NCBI RefSeq assembly: GCF_900176285.1
Contig: NZ_FWXF01000014.1
Location: 1 to 64,000, forward strand
Length of the DNA stretch: 64,000 nt
Origin: Desulfacinum hydrothermale DSM 13146
GTDB taxonomy: Bacteria; Desulfobacterota; Syntrophobacteria; Syntrophobacterales; DSM-9756
Direction of reading: 5' to 3'
The notes beneath the pieces are model-generated. The model worked only from the letters and a program-made list of their open reading frames with translations. It searched no databases and was not told the origin of the DNA. Every line of letters begins with the position of its first letter. Positions within the stretch are counted from its first letter, which is position 1. Below, one piece after another: positions 24,672 through 33,250 of this stretch. The position numbers and the translations under genes are program-made.

Positions 24672-24809
24672 CGCGCCCTCTTCATCAGACTGGAATCTTT
24701 TGCGAAAGGAAGGTAAAAAAAAAAGTATTCCAAGACCGGCGGGAAGCCCCTGCCGGCCGTGGGGCCACCAACCACCCCCTTGTCCTGCCCACAACCAAGG
24801 AGGCGCCGC
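24672..24809. other. Remainder of the sat / cyclic-nucleotide-binding gene divergent region
   Basis: Together with the sat leader (24402-24641) this makes a 408-base gap between divergent genes. It has an A-tract at 24715-24724 and a CCGGC/GCCGG inverted repeat at 24738-24761. No gene is apparent. Confidence 0.5.
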
Positions 24810-25232
24810 ATGTTTCTGCACAGGGTTGAGATTTTCGAGGGCCTGAGCTCAGAGGTACTGGAAGCGATCGAGCACATCGCCGAGGAAGACAGCCTGCCTG
24901 AAGGCACGGTCCTCTTTCGCGCGGGAGATTCAGCGGAAAATCTTTACATTCTTAAGGACGGTCAGGTGGCTCTCACCACCGGCGGGACATCCCCTATCAC
25001 CTTTCCCATCGACGAACCGGGCGGCGTCTTCGGCTGGTCGTCTCTGGTAGAACCCCGCCTTTACACCGCCACGGCCGAACTCACCATGGACAGCAGCCTC
25101 TACCGTCTGGACGGGGGAAAGCTGCTGGGCCTTTTTGAAGAGCACACCGCCGACGGCCTTCTGGTACTGCGCCGCCTGGCCCGCATCATCGCATCCCGGC
25201 TCAAGGCCAGCTATGAGCGGTTCGGCAAATAG
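24810..25232 (+). CDS. Stand-alone cyclic-nucleotide-binding-domain protein
   Basis: A 140-residue protein made only of a Crp-type cNMP-binding beta-roll: LPEGTVLFRAGDSAENLYIL, then KDGQVAL, the phosphate-binding region EPGGVFGWSSLV, and a C-terminal helix. It lacks the helix-turn-helix of Crp/Fnr, so it is not a direct DNA-binding regulator. The PBC arginine is replaced in VFGWSSLVEPRLYTA, and real ligand binding is uncertain. AAGGAGG precedes the ATG at 24810. It is divergent from sat. Confidence 0.8.
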   Translation: MFLHRVEIFEGLSSEVLEAIEHIAEEDSLPEGTVLFRAGDSAENLYILKDGQVALTTGGTSPITFPIDEPGGVFGWSSLVEPRLYTATAELTMDSSLYRLDGGKLLGLFEEHTADGLLVLRRLARIIASRLKASYERFGK

Positions 25233-25310
25233 GACGATTGGAAAGAGGCCCCGAGGGGCCAGGCGAGAGGGGTTTGCTTGCTTTCGGACCCGATCCTGGC
25301 AAGGGCCCAT

Positions 25311-26201
25311 TCAATCGCACCTATTGATGGTGCAGGCCCCCGCGGAGTCGGGAAGGGTCCAGGAACCGTCGAAAGGATCCGCGGCCGGGACCTGGAGGGC
25401 GCTGAATAGCTCGGTTTTCACGGCTTCACCCGAAATGAACCGACCGTCCACCACCAGGAGCGGCACCTGCCGGTAGCCTCTTTCCATGCAGAACCGGTTG
25501 TTGGCGCGAACCAAGGCTGCCGTTCCCATGAGGCACCGGATGCGATCCCGCCATCCGTAACAGGTGGTGCAGTGTTCCTGAACCAGCTTCCAGATGGAAT
25601 GGAGGCTCCAGGCTTCCGGGCAAAGCCTCACGCGCCTTTGGGAGTCCATCTGGCGCAGCAGCTCCAGCAGGCTGTGGCAGTGGGAACAGGCCGGCTCGAA
25701 GACCAGACTGATCCCATGGCTTTGCGGATCCACCTGGAAGAACGTGGAATCGGGGCAGGCGCAGGCGGAAAGGAGGAGCAAAGAGAGGACGACCGCCACC
25801 ACGCCCGTGCCCCCCATGAGGGCGCCGAAAACCAGCCGGTAACGGCGGCCGGCGAAGGGGGTCACGAAGGCGTAGAACACCAGGGCTGCCCCGTAGGTGA
25901 GGCACGCGGCACAGTAGATCCCCAGCACCACCTGGGTGAGCAGCAGGCCCGCTTCCACCAACAGCCCGGCCATCAGGAGCAAGGGAAGGAAACGAGGCCT
26001 TTTGAGTGCGCTCGCCGCCAGTACAGCGGCATAGAAGGCGCCCAGCCACCACAGCACCGGCTTTTGTATCACTTGACAGCCTGCCGACCGGCACAGGCCT
26101 CTTCCCATCAGGAACCCGTTGGCCACGCTGAAGAGCCCCATAAACGCCAGGGCAACCCAACTCGCTACACGCCGAGGACTTTTTCCCATGGGTGCGTTCA
26201 T
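25311..26201 (-). CDS. VKOR-like membrane domain fused to a thioredoxin-fold domain
   Basis: A 296-residue protein. The N-terminal part has about four or five membrane helices with loop cysteines Cys37 and Cys42 (CRSAGC) and an intramembrane YCAAC (Cys97/Cys100), the vitamin K epoxide reductase active site. After a last helix the C-terminal part carries CSHC (172-175), a DsbA/thioredoxin-like redox motif, then CTTC (211-214) and a cis-Pro-like QVPLLVV. Such fusions oxidise protein thiols using quinones, with the Trx domain in the periplasm. The unusually high Cys count suggests extra disulfides. ATG at 26199-26201. Confidence 0.85.
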   Translation of the reverse strand: MNAPMGKSPRRVASWVALAFMGLFSVANGFLMGRGLCRSAGCQVIQKPVLWWLGAFYAAVLAASALKRPRFLPLLLMAGLLVEAGLLLTQVVLGIYCAACLTYGAALVFYAFVTPFAGRRYRLVFGALMGGTGVVAVVLSLLLLSACACPDSTFFQVDPQSHGISLVFEPACSHCHSLLELLRQMDSQRRVRLCPEAWSLHSIWKLVQEHCTTCYGWRDRIRCLMGTAALVRANNRFCMERGYRQVPLLVVDGRFISGEAVKTELFSALQVPAADPFDGSWTLPDSAGACTINRCD

Positions 26202-26360
26202 TCCTCCCGGATCCGTTTGGTTTGGCCACGCATCTTGTCAACCACTCTTCTTTGTGTCAATCGTTAGCGGAAGGCAAGGGGCCTCTACCCACCCACAAGA
26301 TCGGTCTTTTGACGAGAAAGCTTCAATCGCAACCAGCTTGTAGACATTAAGGAGGATGCC

Positions 26361-27044
26361 ATGAGTGTTCGCGTTACGTGGTACAGTCACGCCTGCCTGC
26401 ACATGGATGTGAACGGCACCCACCTGCTGGTGGATCCGTTCCTCACGGGAAATCCCTTGGCCGCCGTCTCCGCCGACCAGGTGCCGGCGGACTACATCTT
26501 CGTCTCCCACGGCCACGGCGACCATCTGGGTGATACCGTGGCCATCGCCAAGCGTACCGGAGCCACGGTCATCTCCAACTTCGAGATTCACAATTGGCTG
26601 GCGGCCCAGGGTCTGAAAAAGCTTCACCCCCACCACATCGGCGGTGGCTCCAATCACCCCTGGGGGCGCGTGAAGCTCACCATCGCCCATCACGGTTCCG
26701 GCCTTCCCGACGGCTCCTACGGCGGCAATCCCTGCGGCTTCCTTTTCACAGTGGACGGCAAGAAGATCTACCATGCGTGCGATACGGGGCTCTTCTACGA
26801 CATGAAGCTCATCGGGGAAGAGGGAATCGACTTGGCCGTGCTTCCCATCGGAGACAACTTCACCATGGGCCCGGACGACGCCCTGCGCGCCGTGAAGCTC
26901 CTGGAGCCCGCGAAGGTGCTTCCCATCCACTACGACACCTTCGACATCATCCAGCAGGATCCCCACGCCTGGAAAGACCGCGTGGAAAAGGAGACCTCCG
27001 CCCAGGTGGTGATCCTGAAACCCGGCGATAGCCTGGAACTGTAG
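26361..27044 (+). CDS. UPF0173 metallo-beta-lactamase-fold hydrolase
   Basis: A 227-residue cytoplasmic enzyme of the UPF0173 group. It begins VTWYSHACLHMDVNGTHLLV then DPFLTGNP, has the metal-binding HGHGDHLGD (about 50-58), the IAHHGSGLPDGSYGGNPCGF segment and the later ligands HACDTGLFYDM and LPIHYDTFD. Members hydrolyse phosphodiester or ester bonds, but physiological substrates are unknown. AAGGAGGATGCC precedes the ATG. A perfect hairpin follows the stop codon. Confidence 0.92.
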   Translation: MSVRVTWYSHACLHMDVNGTHLLVDPFLTGNPLAAVSADQVPADYIFVSHGHGDHLGDTVAIAKRTGATVISNFEIHNWLAAQGLKKLHPHHIGGGSNHPWGRVKLTIAHHGSGLPDGSYGGNPCGFLFTVDGKKIYHACDTGLFYDMKLIGEEGIDLAVLPIGDNFTMGPDDALRAVKLLEPAKVLPIHYDTFDIIQQDPHAWKDRVEKETSAQVVILKPGDSLEL

Positions 27045-27049
27045 CCCCC

Positions 27050-27077
27050 ATCGGGGCGGTTCGAAAACCGCCCCGAT
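27050..27077 (+). terminator. Perfect 12-bp stem-loop after the UPF0173 gene
   Basis: ATCGGGGCGGTT pairs with AACCGCCCCGAT around a CGAA tetraloop, six bases after the stop codon. There is no T-tract, so it may act in mRNA stabilisation or Rho-assisted termination. It resembles the core hairpin of the dispersed elements but lacks their flanks. Confidence 0.65.
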
Positions 27078-27437
27078 CACCGAAGGCCCTCACCCGCTCG
27101 AGCGGCCATCGACTATGAAAGAGCGGATCGCCCGGGCCAGGGTTCAGCCTCACGGCTCCTCCCTAGAGCCCGAAAACCATTCAATAAGGGCCTTCCTGGG
27201 TAAAAACGATCCGGGGCCGGCGCCTTCCGGGTACTTTTGATCCAGGTACCCGGCCCTTGCGGGCCTGGACCGGGCGCAGGTGCCGGTTGGGGCCCACCGC
27301 GCCCTCGTGGCCCGCATATTGCCCTCTTCCCATTTCGGTGGCGTGGGACAGGGAACTGGACCCACAAGGGATCGGCGCCGGATGGCTGTTTCGATGGCAC
27401 ACCATCCCTCAAGGCCCTACCCACAAAGGAGGTTCTC
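27078..27437. other. Intergenic region before the DUF4405 gene
   Basis: About 360 bases. It contains an inverted repeat around 27225-27258 (CGGGTACTTTTGATCCAGGT followed by ACCCGG) and GGGCC-rich sequence. I see no gene or promoter that I can defend. Confidence 0.5.
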
Positions 27438-27785
27438 ATGGACAAGAACCGTTGGCTTTATCTTACGAACACCTTGCTTTTCGTGGCCTTTTCCACCCTG
27501 GCCGTGCTGGGATTTTTGCTCAAGTTCGCCATCCCCCACGGAGGCCGCTTGGGAGGCGCACCGCCCACTTTCTTGGGGCTGACGCGCCACGACTGGGCGG
27601 ATTTCCATGGCACGGTGGCCATCTTCTTCATCTGCCTGGCGGTCATCCACCTGGTTCTCAACTGGAAGTGGGTGGTCCAATCCAGCAAACGCTACCTGGG
27701 CAACCATTGGCAAAAGGGCCTTTGGGCTCTTGCCGGCTCTTGGGTGGTGGTGCTTTTCCTGGGCTATCTGGTGAGCCGCTTTTGA
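27438..27785 (+). CDS. DUF4405-type small membrane protein
   Basis: A 115-residue protein with three hydrophobic segments, at about 8-28, 55-75 and 92-112. Conserved His residues sit in DFHGTVAIFFICLAVIHLVL, which resembles the DUF4405/cytochrome b561-like family where paired His may bind heme between helices. AAAGGAGGTTCTC precedes the ATG at 27438. It is just upstream of the fluoride riboswitch promoter but should be a separate transcript. Confidence 0.7.
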   Translation: MDKNRWLYLTNTLLFVAFSTLAVLGFLLKFAIPHGGRLGGAPPTFLGLTRHDWADFHGTVAIFFICLAVIHLVLNWKWVVQSSKRYLGNHWQKGLWALAGSWVVVLFLGYLVSRF

Positions 27786-27793
27786 GCGTTTGC

Positions 27794-27821
27794 TTGACAC
27801 ATGCGTTTCTTTGTGTATCAT
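27794..27821 (+). promoter_or_regulatory. Sigma-70 promoter of the fluoride riboswitch transcript
   Basis: TTGACA (27794-27799) and TATCAT (27816-27821) are separated by 16 bases. Transcription would start near 27828, directly before the aptamer. Confidence 0.8.
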
Positions 27822-27842
27822 CGCTGTGCCTGAAATTGGGAA

Positions 27843-27897
27843 AGGCAAAGAAGTCTGCCTGAACCACCTGCCCAACGTGCAGGTTGATGACTTCTAC
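27843..27897 (+). ncRNA. Fluoride riboswitch aptamer (crcB motif)
   Basis: Three pairings reproduce the crcB fold. AGGCA (27843-27847) pairs with TGCCT (27856-27860). CCTGC (27867-27871) pairs with GCAGG (27879-27883). The long-range GAAGTC (27850-27855) pairs with GACTTC (27889-27894). The conserved 3' end TTGATGACTTCTAC matches the family's UGAUG-NNNUCUAC. Expression platform: the 3' strand of the aptamer is also the 5' arm of the terminator that follows. Fluoride binding should therefore prevent termination and switch on the antiporter gene. Confidence 0.88.
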
Positions 27898-27923
27898 CCC
27901 TGCGGGGTAGAAGTTTTTTTTTT
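27890..27923 (+). terminator. Intrinsic terminator, expression platform of the fluoride riboswitch
   Basis: ACTTCTACCCC (27890-27900) pairs perfectly with GGGGTAGAAGT (27904-27914) around a three-base loop, followed by a run of ten T. Its left arm overlaps the aptamer's last strand, so aptamer and terminator are mutually exclusive. Confidence 0.92.
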
Positions 27924-28011
27924 GCAGAACGCTCTTTTCCGGGGGCCCGTTGCCCGCAAGTGTGGCAAGGCGGACAATTTTTGAACGACCCATCCGTTCG
28001 GAGGATCGACC

Positions 28012-29487
28012 ATGGCAGTCAGCTTGGCTCTCATCGTGGTTCTGGGCTTGTTGGCGGATTATCTCTTTCGAAAGATGAAATTACCCGGCCTGGTGGGCAT
28101 GCTCCTGGTGGGCATTGTCATGGGCCCGTACGTTCTGGGTCTCATGCGCCCGGAAATGATGCAGGTATCCGCCGACTTTCGAAAGATCGCTCTCATCGTG
28201 ATCCTGTTGCGAGCAGGCTTTGAACTCCATCGCGACACCCTCAACCGGGTGGGCCGCGCCGCTCTGACCATGAGCGCCGTCCCGGCAATCTTCGAAATCG
28301 TGGGCGTCACGTGGGTCGCCCCCAAGTGGCTGGGGATCTCCACACTGGAAGCGGCCATCCTGGGAAGCATCCTGGGCGCCGTTTCCCCCGCCGTGGTGGT
28401 CCCGCTCATGATCGATTTCATGGACCGGGGCCGGGGCGCCAAAAAAGGCATCCCCACGCTCATCCTGGGAGCGTCTTCCGTGGACGATGTCTTCGTGATC
28501 GTCCTCTTTTCCATCTTTCTCGGCATGTACGGGGGCGGTCATGTGAACGTGTGGGCCAAGCTGGCCGGGATTCCCATCTCCATCACCCTCGGCATTTTGG
28601 TGGGCGCCGTTTCCGGCTATTTGCTCTACAAGCTTTTTACCCTCTACGACTGGCGGCCACCCAAGCGAACCCTGGTGGTTTTGGGCGTTTCCATCTTCCT
28701 CACGTGGCTCGAAGGCGCCGTGGAGCATTGGGTTCCCATCGCCAGTCTTCTGGGGGTCATGACCATCGGCTTCATCATCTTGGAAAAGGCCGAACCCATC
28801 GCCCATCTCATCTCCCAGAAATTGAAGAAGCTTTGGGTCTTTGCCGAGCTCCTGCTTTTTGTGCTGGTGGGTGCCCAGGTGAACATCCACGTGGCCTGGA
28901 AGGCGGGCCTGGCGGGGACGGCCGTCATCGCCGTGGGGCTCCTCTTTCGCAGCGTGGGCACGTGGGTATCGCTCCTTGGAACCCCCTATAATTGGAAGGA
29001 GAAGCTCTTCTGCGTGGTGGCTTACATCCCCAAGGCCACCGTGCAGGCGGCCATCGGGGCCGTGCCGTTGGCGGCTGGTGTGGCCTCCGGGGAAGTGATC
29101 CTGGCCGTGGCGGTGCTCTCCATTCTTCTCACGGCTCCCCTGGGCGCCATCGGCATCATGATCATGGGCGAACGGATCCTGGATCACGGAGAAAAGTCTC
29201 CCTACACCTTCAAATCCCTGAGGGAAAAGCTTCAGCTTCCGAGGGTGGGCGAACGGGTCCGCAGCAAGCGCTACGGCACCGTGTGGAAGATCATTGAAGA
29301 GCGGGAAACGTGGATCCCGGCCCCCGGTGTCTCATCGGCTCCCAGTGGCAGTATCCCCGCCATCCTTATTCGCTATTGGAAGGAAGAAAGCGCGGACGGC
29401 CCCGGCACGGGAAAGACCATGACGTACCGCTACAGCCAGCTGGACCCGTCCTTTCACGAACACTGGGAGGTCCTCTACGACTGGTAA
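28012..29487 (+). CDS. Cation:proton antiporter (CPA/NhaP-like) under fluoride riboswitch control
   Basis: A 491-residue inner-membrane protein with about twelve helices of the Na_H_Exchanger fold. It starts MAVSLALIVVLGLLADYLF; SPAVVVPLMIDFMDRG and GASSVDDVFVIVLFS are the exchanger core, with adjacent Asp residues as likely ion sites. The last about 90 residues (from MGERILDHGEKSP) are soluble, with an RVRSKRYGTVWKI segment that may be a regulatory domain. Na+/H+ antiporters are among the known gene classes controlled by crcB-motif RNAs. It may help fluoride export or pH/ion balance during fluoride stress; the transported ion is not provable here. Confidence 0.88.
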   Translation: MAVSLALIVVLGLLADYLFRKMKLPGLVGMLLVGIVMGPYVLGLMRPEMMQVSADFRKIALIVILLRAGFELHRDTLNRVGRAALTMSAVPAIFEIVGVTWVAPKWLGISTLEAAILGSILGAVSPAVVVPLMIDFMDRGRGAKKGIPTLILGASSVDDVFVIVLFSIFLGMYGGGHVNVWAKLAGIPISITLGILVGAVSGYLLYKLFTLYDWRPPKRTLVVLGVSIFLTWLEGAVEHWVPIASLLGVMTIGFIILEKAEPIAHLISQKLKKLWVFAELLLFVLVGAQVNIHVAWKAGLAGTAVIAVGLLFRSVGTWVSLLGTPYNWKEKLFCVVAYIPKATVQAAIGAVPLAAGVASGEVILAVAVLSILLTAPLGAIGIMIMGERILDHGEKSPYTFKSLREKLQLPRVGERVRSKRYGTVWKIIEERETWIPAPGVSSAPSGSIPAILIRYWKEESADGPGTGKTMTYRYSQLDPSFHEHWEVLYDW

Positions 29488-29526
29488 CAGGCCAAGCCCT
29501 TCTTCTCAGCTCATTGCGTGCGCCCG

Positions 29527-29560
29527 CTTCCATGGGATCGGCGTACTTTTCCCATGGAAG
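29527..29560. terminator. Bidirectional stem-loop between convergent genes
   Basis: CTTCCATGGGA (29527-29537) pairs with TCCCATGGAAG (29550-29560), an 11-bp perfect stem with a 12-base loop. It lies between the antiporter gene and the convergent thioredoxin 2 gene. Confidence 0.65.
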
Positions 29561-29647
29561 CACCGGTTAGGGGCGATCTGGTAAAAACTTCCCATTGAGG
29601 TCACATGATGGAGAGGGTCCAGACGGCTCGCCGGCGGTGCAAAGGCA

Positions 29648-30085
29648 TCATTCCACAAACTCCCCCACCCACCGCACCAGCGCCCCCGCGTCCATGGCCC
29701 CTGAGCGCCTCCCCCTTTCACGCCCGTTTTTGAAGACCACTACGGTGGGGATGCTTCGTATCCCATGGCGGGCGGCAAGGCCCTGTTCCTTTTCCGTGTT
29801 GACCTTCAGGAAACGCGCAGAGGCCTTCAGCCTCCGGGCGGCCTCTTGGAAGGCGGGAGCCATCATGCGGCACGGCCCACACCAAGGCGCCCAGAAGTCC
29901 ACCACCACGGGAAGATCGGTACGCATCACGTGCTTTTCAAACTGATCCCGGTCCACTTCCAGGGGCTTTCCGGGAAGGAGCTGGGAAGAGCACCGGCCGC
30001 AGACGGGTTGCTTGAGCAGGCGCAGTGCGTCCACCCGGTTGATGGAGCTGCAGCGGGGACAAACCACATGGATGAACTCTTGCAT
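29648..30085 (-). CDS. trxC: Thioredoxin 2 (zinc-finger thioredoxin)
   Basis: A 145-residue cytoplasmic disulfide reductase. An N-terminal zinc ribbon (VCPRCSSINR near 8-17, VCGRCSSQ near 28-35) precedes a thioredoxin domain with the active site FWAPWCGPCRMM (Cys69/Cys72) and the cis-Pro SIPTVVVF. This domain order is diagnostic of TrxC. ATG at 30083-30085 follows GAGAGGTGG. A possible promoter on the minus strand (TTGCAC and TATCAA, 17 apart) lies about 60 bases upstream. Confidence 0.93.
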   Translation of the reverse strand: MQEFIHVVCPRCSSINRVDALRLLKQPVCGRCSSQLLPGKPLEVDRDQFEKHVMRTDLPVVVDFWAPWCGPCRMMAPAFQEAARRLKASARFLKVNTEKEQGLAARHGIRSIPTVVVFKNGRERGRRSGAMDAGALVRWVGEFVE

Positions 30086-30401
30086 GAAACCACCTCTCGC
30101 AGGCGTTTTTGGGTGCCGTGGGTACTTTCGGCGCTTTGATAAGCACATCCCAAAGTCCGTGCAACCCCTACCACCGCCAGGCTTTGAGCCATGACGGGAA
30201 GGCCGGTTTGAATCGACCCCGCCTTCCCATGACAAGGGATTGGTTCGCCATGGCCAGCGCCGGGGTTCCTGGCCACGCTCGGGTCGCCGCGCGTGTTTTC
30301 TCCTTCGGGTGGCATGCTTTCCTCCACCTTCCCCTGCAGCCAGGGAATCCGCACGCCGGTCCTTGCAACGGACGGCAAGGGGCGGATCCCCCACTTTGGC
30401 A
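30086..30401. other. Intergenic region between trxC and the nitronate monooxygenase gene
   Basis: About 316 bases. Apart from the possible trxC promoter near 30138-30166 it shows only GC-rich sequence with an AAGGCCGG/GGCCTT-type partial symmetry. No gene is apparent. Confidence 0.5.
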
Positions 30402-31400
<999 letters not shown>

Positions 31401-31528
31401 TTACGGGTTCCACTGGAGACGGGCCTTTCACAACGGCCCTCCATTTGCTAAAAGTGGACAAGATCGCTTTTTTCTTTTCGCAGAGGGGCTTCCTGGGATC
31501 AAGTCTGTTCGAGAATCAGGAGGGCAAC

Positions 31529-32182
31529 ATGGACCACCCCGTGGAACACTTTTGGGATCTCAAATTGAAGCGGGTTCAAGAGGCACTGGAAAAGAACAAC
31601 TTCGCCGTAACATGTGCACAAAACCGTGCGGACGCCAAGGAAAGGGTTCTCCAGGAGATTCTTCCCACTCTAGACCCAGAATCCATTTCGTGGGGGGGAT
31701 CCATGACCTTTGTGGCATCGGGGCTCTATGACGCCCTCAAGGACCGCAACGACCTGGCCGTTTTGGACACCTATGAAAAGGGCTTGAGCTTTCAGGACAT
31801 GCTGGAACGGCGCCGACGCTCCCTGCTTGTGGATCTCTTTTTCACCGGCACCAACGCCGTCACCGAAGCGGGCCAGTTGGTGAACTTGGATATGTACGGC
31901 AACCGCGTGGCGGCTCTCACCTTCGGGCCGCGCCATGTGATCGTGCTGGTGGGACGCAACAAGGTGGTCCCGGATCTGAAAGCGGCCATGCACCGTATCA
32001 AGGCCTATGCGGCTCCCGCAAACGCCATGCGCCTGGACAAGAAAACCCCCTGCTACCATACGGGGGTTTGCCAGGAGTGTTCCAGTCCGGAACGCATTTG
32101 CAATCACTGGACCATCACGGAAAAGTCCTTTCCCGAGGGCCGCATCCACGTGGTGCTCATCAACGAAGACCTGGGACTCTAG
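31529..32182 (+). CDS. LUD-domain (DUF162, LutC-like) protein
   Basis: A 217-residue protein. It reads DHPVEHFWDLKLKRVQEAL at the N-terminus, ISWGGSMTFVASGLYDAL, LFFTGTNAVTEAGQLVNLD and GPRHVIVLVGRNKVVPDL, all typical of the LUD domain shared by LutB/LutC of lactate oxidation. Late cysteines in KTPCYHTGVCQECSSPERIC could bind metal; that feature is seen in the DUF162 subgroup. No lutA or lutB is adjacent. CAGGAGGGCAAC precedes the ATG at 31529. A flavoprotein remnant follows. Confidence 0.88.
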   Translation: MDHPVEHFWDLKLKRVQEALEKNNFAVTCAQNRADAKERVLQEILPTLDPESISWGGSMTFVASGLYDALKDRNDLAVLDTYEKGLSFQDMLERRRRSLLVDLFFTGTNAVTEAGQLVNLDMYGNRVAALTFGPRHVIVLVGRNKVVPDLKAAMHRIKAYAAPANAMRLDKKTPCYHTGVCQECSSPERICNHWTITEKSFPEGRIHVVLINEDLGL

Positions 32183-32211
32183 CCCCAAGGCGAAGGCAAG
32201 GAGCGCAAACC

Positions 32212-32300
32212 ATGAAAACGCACTCCTACCATGTGGCCGTTCTGGGCACGGGGCCCGCTGGAAGGGCAGTCCGTTGGAAAGCCGCACAAGGGTCGAAAGA
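32212..32300 (+). pseudogene. N-terminal remnant of a FAD/NAD(P) disulfide oxidoreductase
   Basis: An intact AAGGAG ribosome site and ATG start the sequence MKTHSYHVAVLGTGPAGRAV then RWKAAQG, the dinucleotide-binding G-x-G-x-x-G fold and first helix of lipoamide dehydrogenase or mercuric reductase-like flavoproteins. Similarity stops after about 28 residues and the frame runs on into the antisense of the thioesterase gene. The rest of the gene, over 400 codons, has been lost. Confidence 0.65.
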
Positions 32301-32330
32301 CCAGTGTGGGCCAGCCTGCTGGGAGCCGAG

Positions 32331-32765
32331 TCATCGCTCCCTCCCCTCCACCCGCAGAATGTGGTGGCGAACCCTTTCCGGAAGGGCGGTCTTGGCGTTT
32401 TTCCGGTAGTCGTAGGAGACCACCAGGGCATCTCCTTCCGCGGCGATGCGCTTGTGACGATGACTCACGATGCGATACTCCATGGTGAACCGGTCCTCCT
32501 GCAACGCCGGCACGCGGGCTCCCACGGAGATGGTGTCCGGATATGTGAGCGGAAAGCGGTAGCGGCACTGAGTGGCGGCAAGGATCGGACCGATCCCCGT
32601 CTCTTCCATGATTTTCATGTAGTTCATTTCCAGGAAATAGGCGATCCGTGCTGTTTCGAAGTAGCGAAAATAGACCACATTGTTCACATGCTGGAAGGCG
32701 TCCATCTCTCCCCACACCACCGGAAGCTCGATCACCACGGGAAAACCTTCAAGCAGTTCGCGCAT
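32331..32765 (-). CDS. Acyl-CoA thioesterase, 4HBT (YbgC-like) family
   Basis: A 144-residue hotdog-fold protein. The active-site block WGEMDAFQHVNNVVYFRYFE (about 18-37) has the catalytic Asp of the 4HBT group, and FPLTYPDTISVG matches the second conserved strand. Such enzymes hydrolyse short or aromatic acyl-CoA esters in the cytoplasm; the specific substrate is not predictable. ATG at 32763-32765. Its 3' end faces the flavoprotein remnant. Confidence 0.9.
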   Translation of the reverse strand: MRELLEGFPVVIELPVVWGEMDAFQHVNNVVYFRYFETARIAYFLEMNYMKIMEETGIGPILAATQCRYRFPLTYPDTISVGARVPALQEDRFTMEYRIVSHRHKRIAAEGDALVVSYDYRKNAKTALPERVRHHILRVEGRER

Positions 32766-32892
32766 CGTCTTTTCCTCCCCGAATCGGCTGGGACCCGTCT
32801 TTTCTCAGTTCACATCGGGGCCATGAGAGCACATTTCATGGCGGACCACAAGGAGTGGAAAGCCCAGCCGCTCCTTCTTGGGCTGGGCCCCT

Positions 32893-33122
32893 TGGAGCCT
32901 GTCCGAAAGCTCCCAGGTTGCTCCCCTTGTTGTACGGACCAAAGCTTGGGGCTACCAGCCGGAGCCGTGCTTCCGGCCTGGCGTTTCAGCTGTAGGGGCG
33001 GTTTCCGAACCCGCCCCTATCAAGGCGCGCTCCGAGAATTCCAAAACACCACGGGGCCGGTGAAATTTCAACTGGCCGGAAAGCCACAAAAGGGCGAGAG
33101 GCCATTTTGGAGCAGGCTCATA
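32893..33122 (+). repeat. Dispersed intergenic element, copy R4
   Basis: One of the best copies. Starts TGGAGCCTGTCCGAAAGCTC and ends GGCCATTTTGGAGCAGGCTC, so GAGCCTG/CAGGCTC form the terminal inverted repeat. Central hairpin: GTAGGGGCGG and CCGCCCCTA arms around TTTCCGAACC (32983-33010). Right-half strings are CACCACGGGGCCGGTG and AAAGCCACAAAAGGGCGAGA. It occupies most of the 485-base gap between the thioesterase and SRPBCC genes. Confidence 0.9.
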
Positions 33123-33250
33123 GAAGGACTGGGAAAGCCACGGAGGAAACCCCTTAAGGCTCAGGAGCCATGGGTGCAGGCGCCTTGAGGTCTGCAACAC
33201 GCACCACGAAGACCCCCTCCACACCATCTCCATTGCGAAGAAAGGGATCC

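Noticed and set aside
27050-27077. Tenth copy of the dispersed element
   Set aside because: The hairpin core is similar, but neither half-element nor terminal repeats are present. It is treated as an ordinary stem-loop.
27821-27923. Independent small RNA
   Set aside because: The promoter-RNA-terminator layout fits a small RNA, but the conserved crcB pairings, the overlap of aptamer and terminator, and the downstream transporter gene make a riboswitch the better reading.
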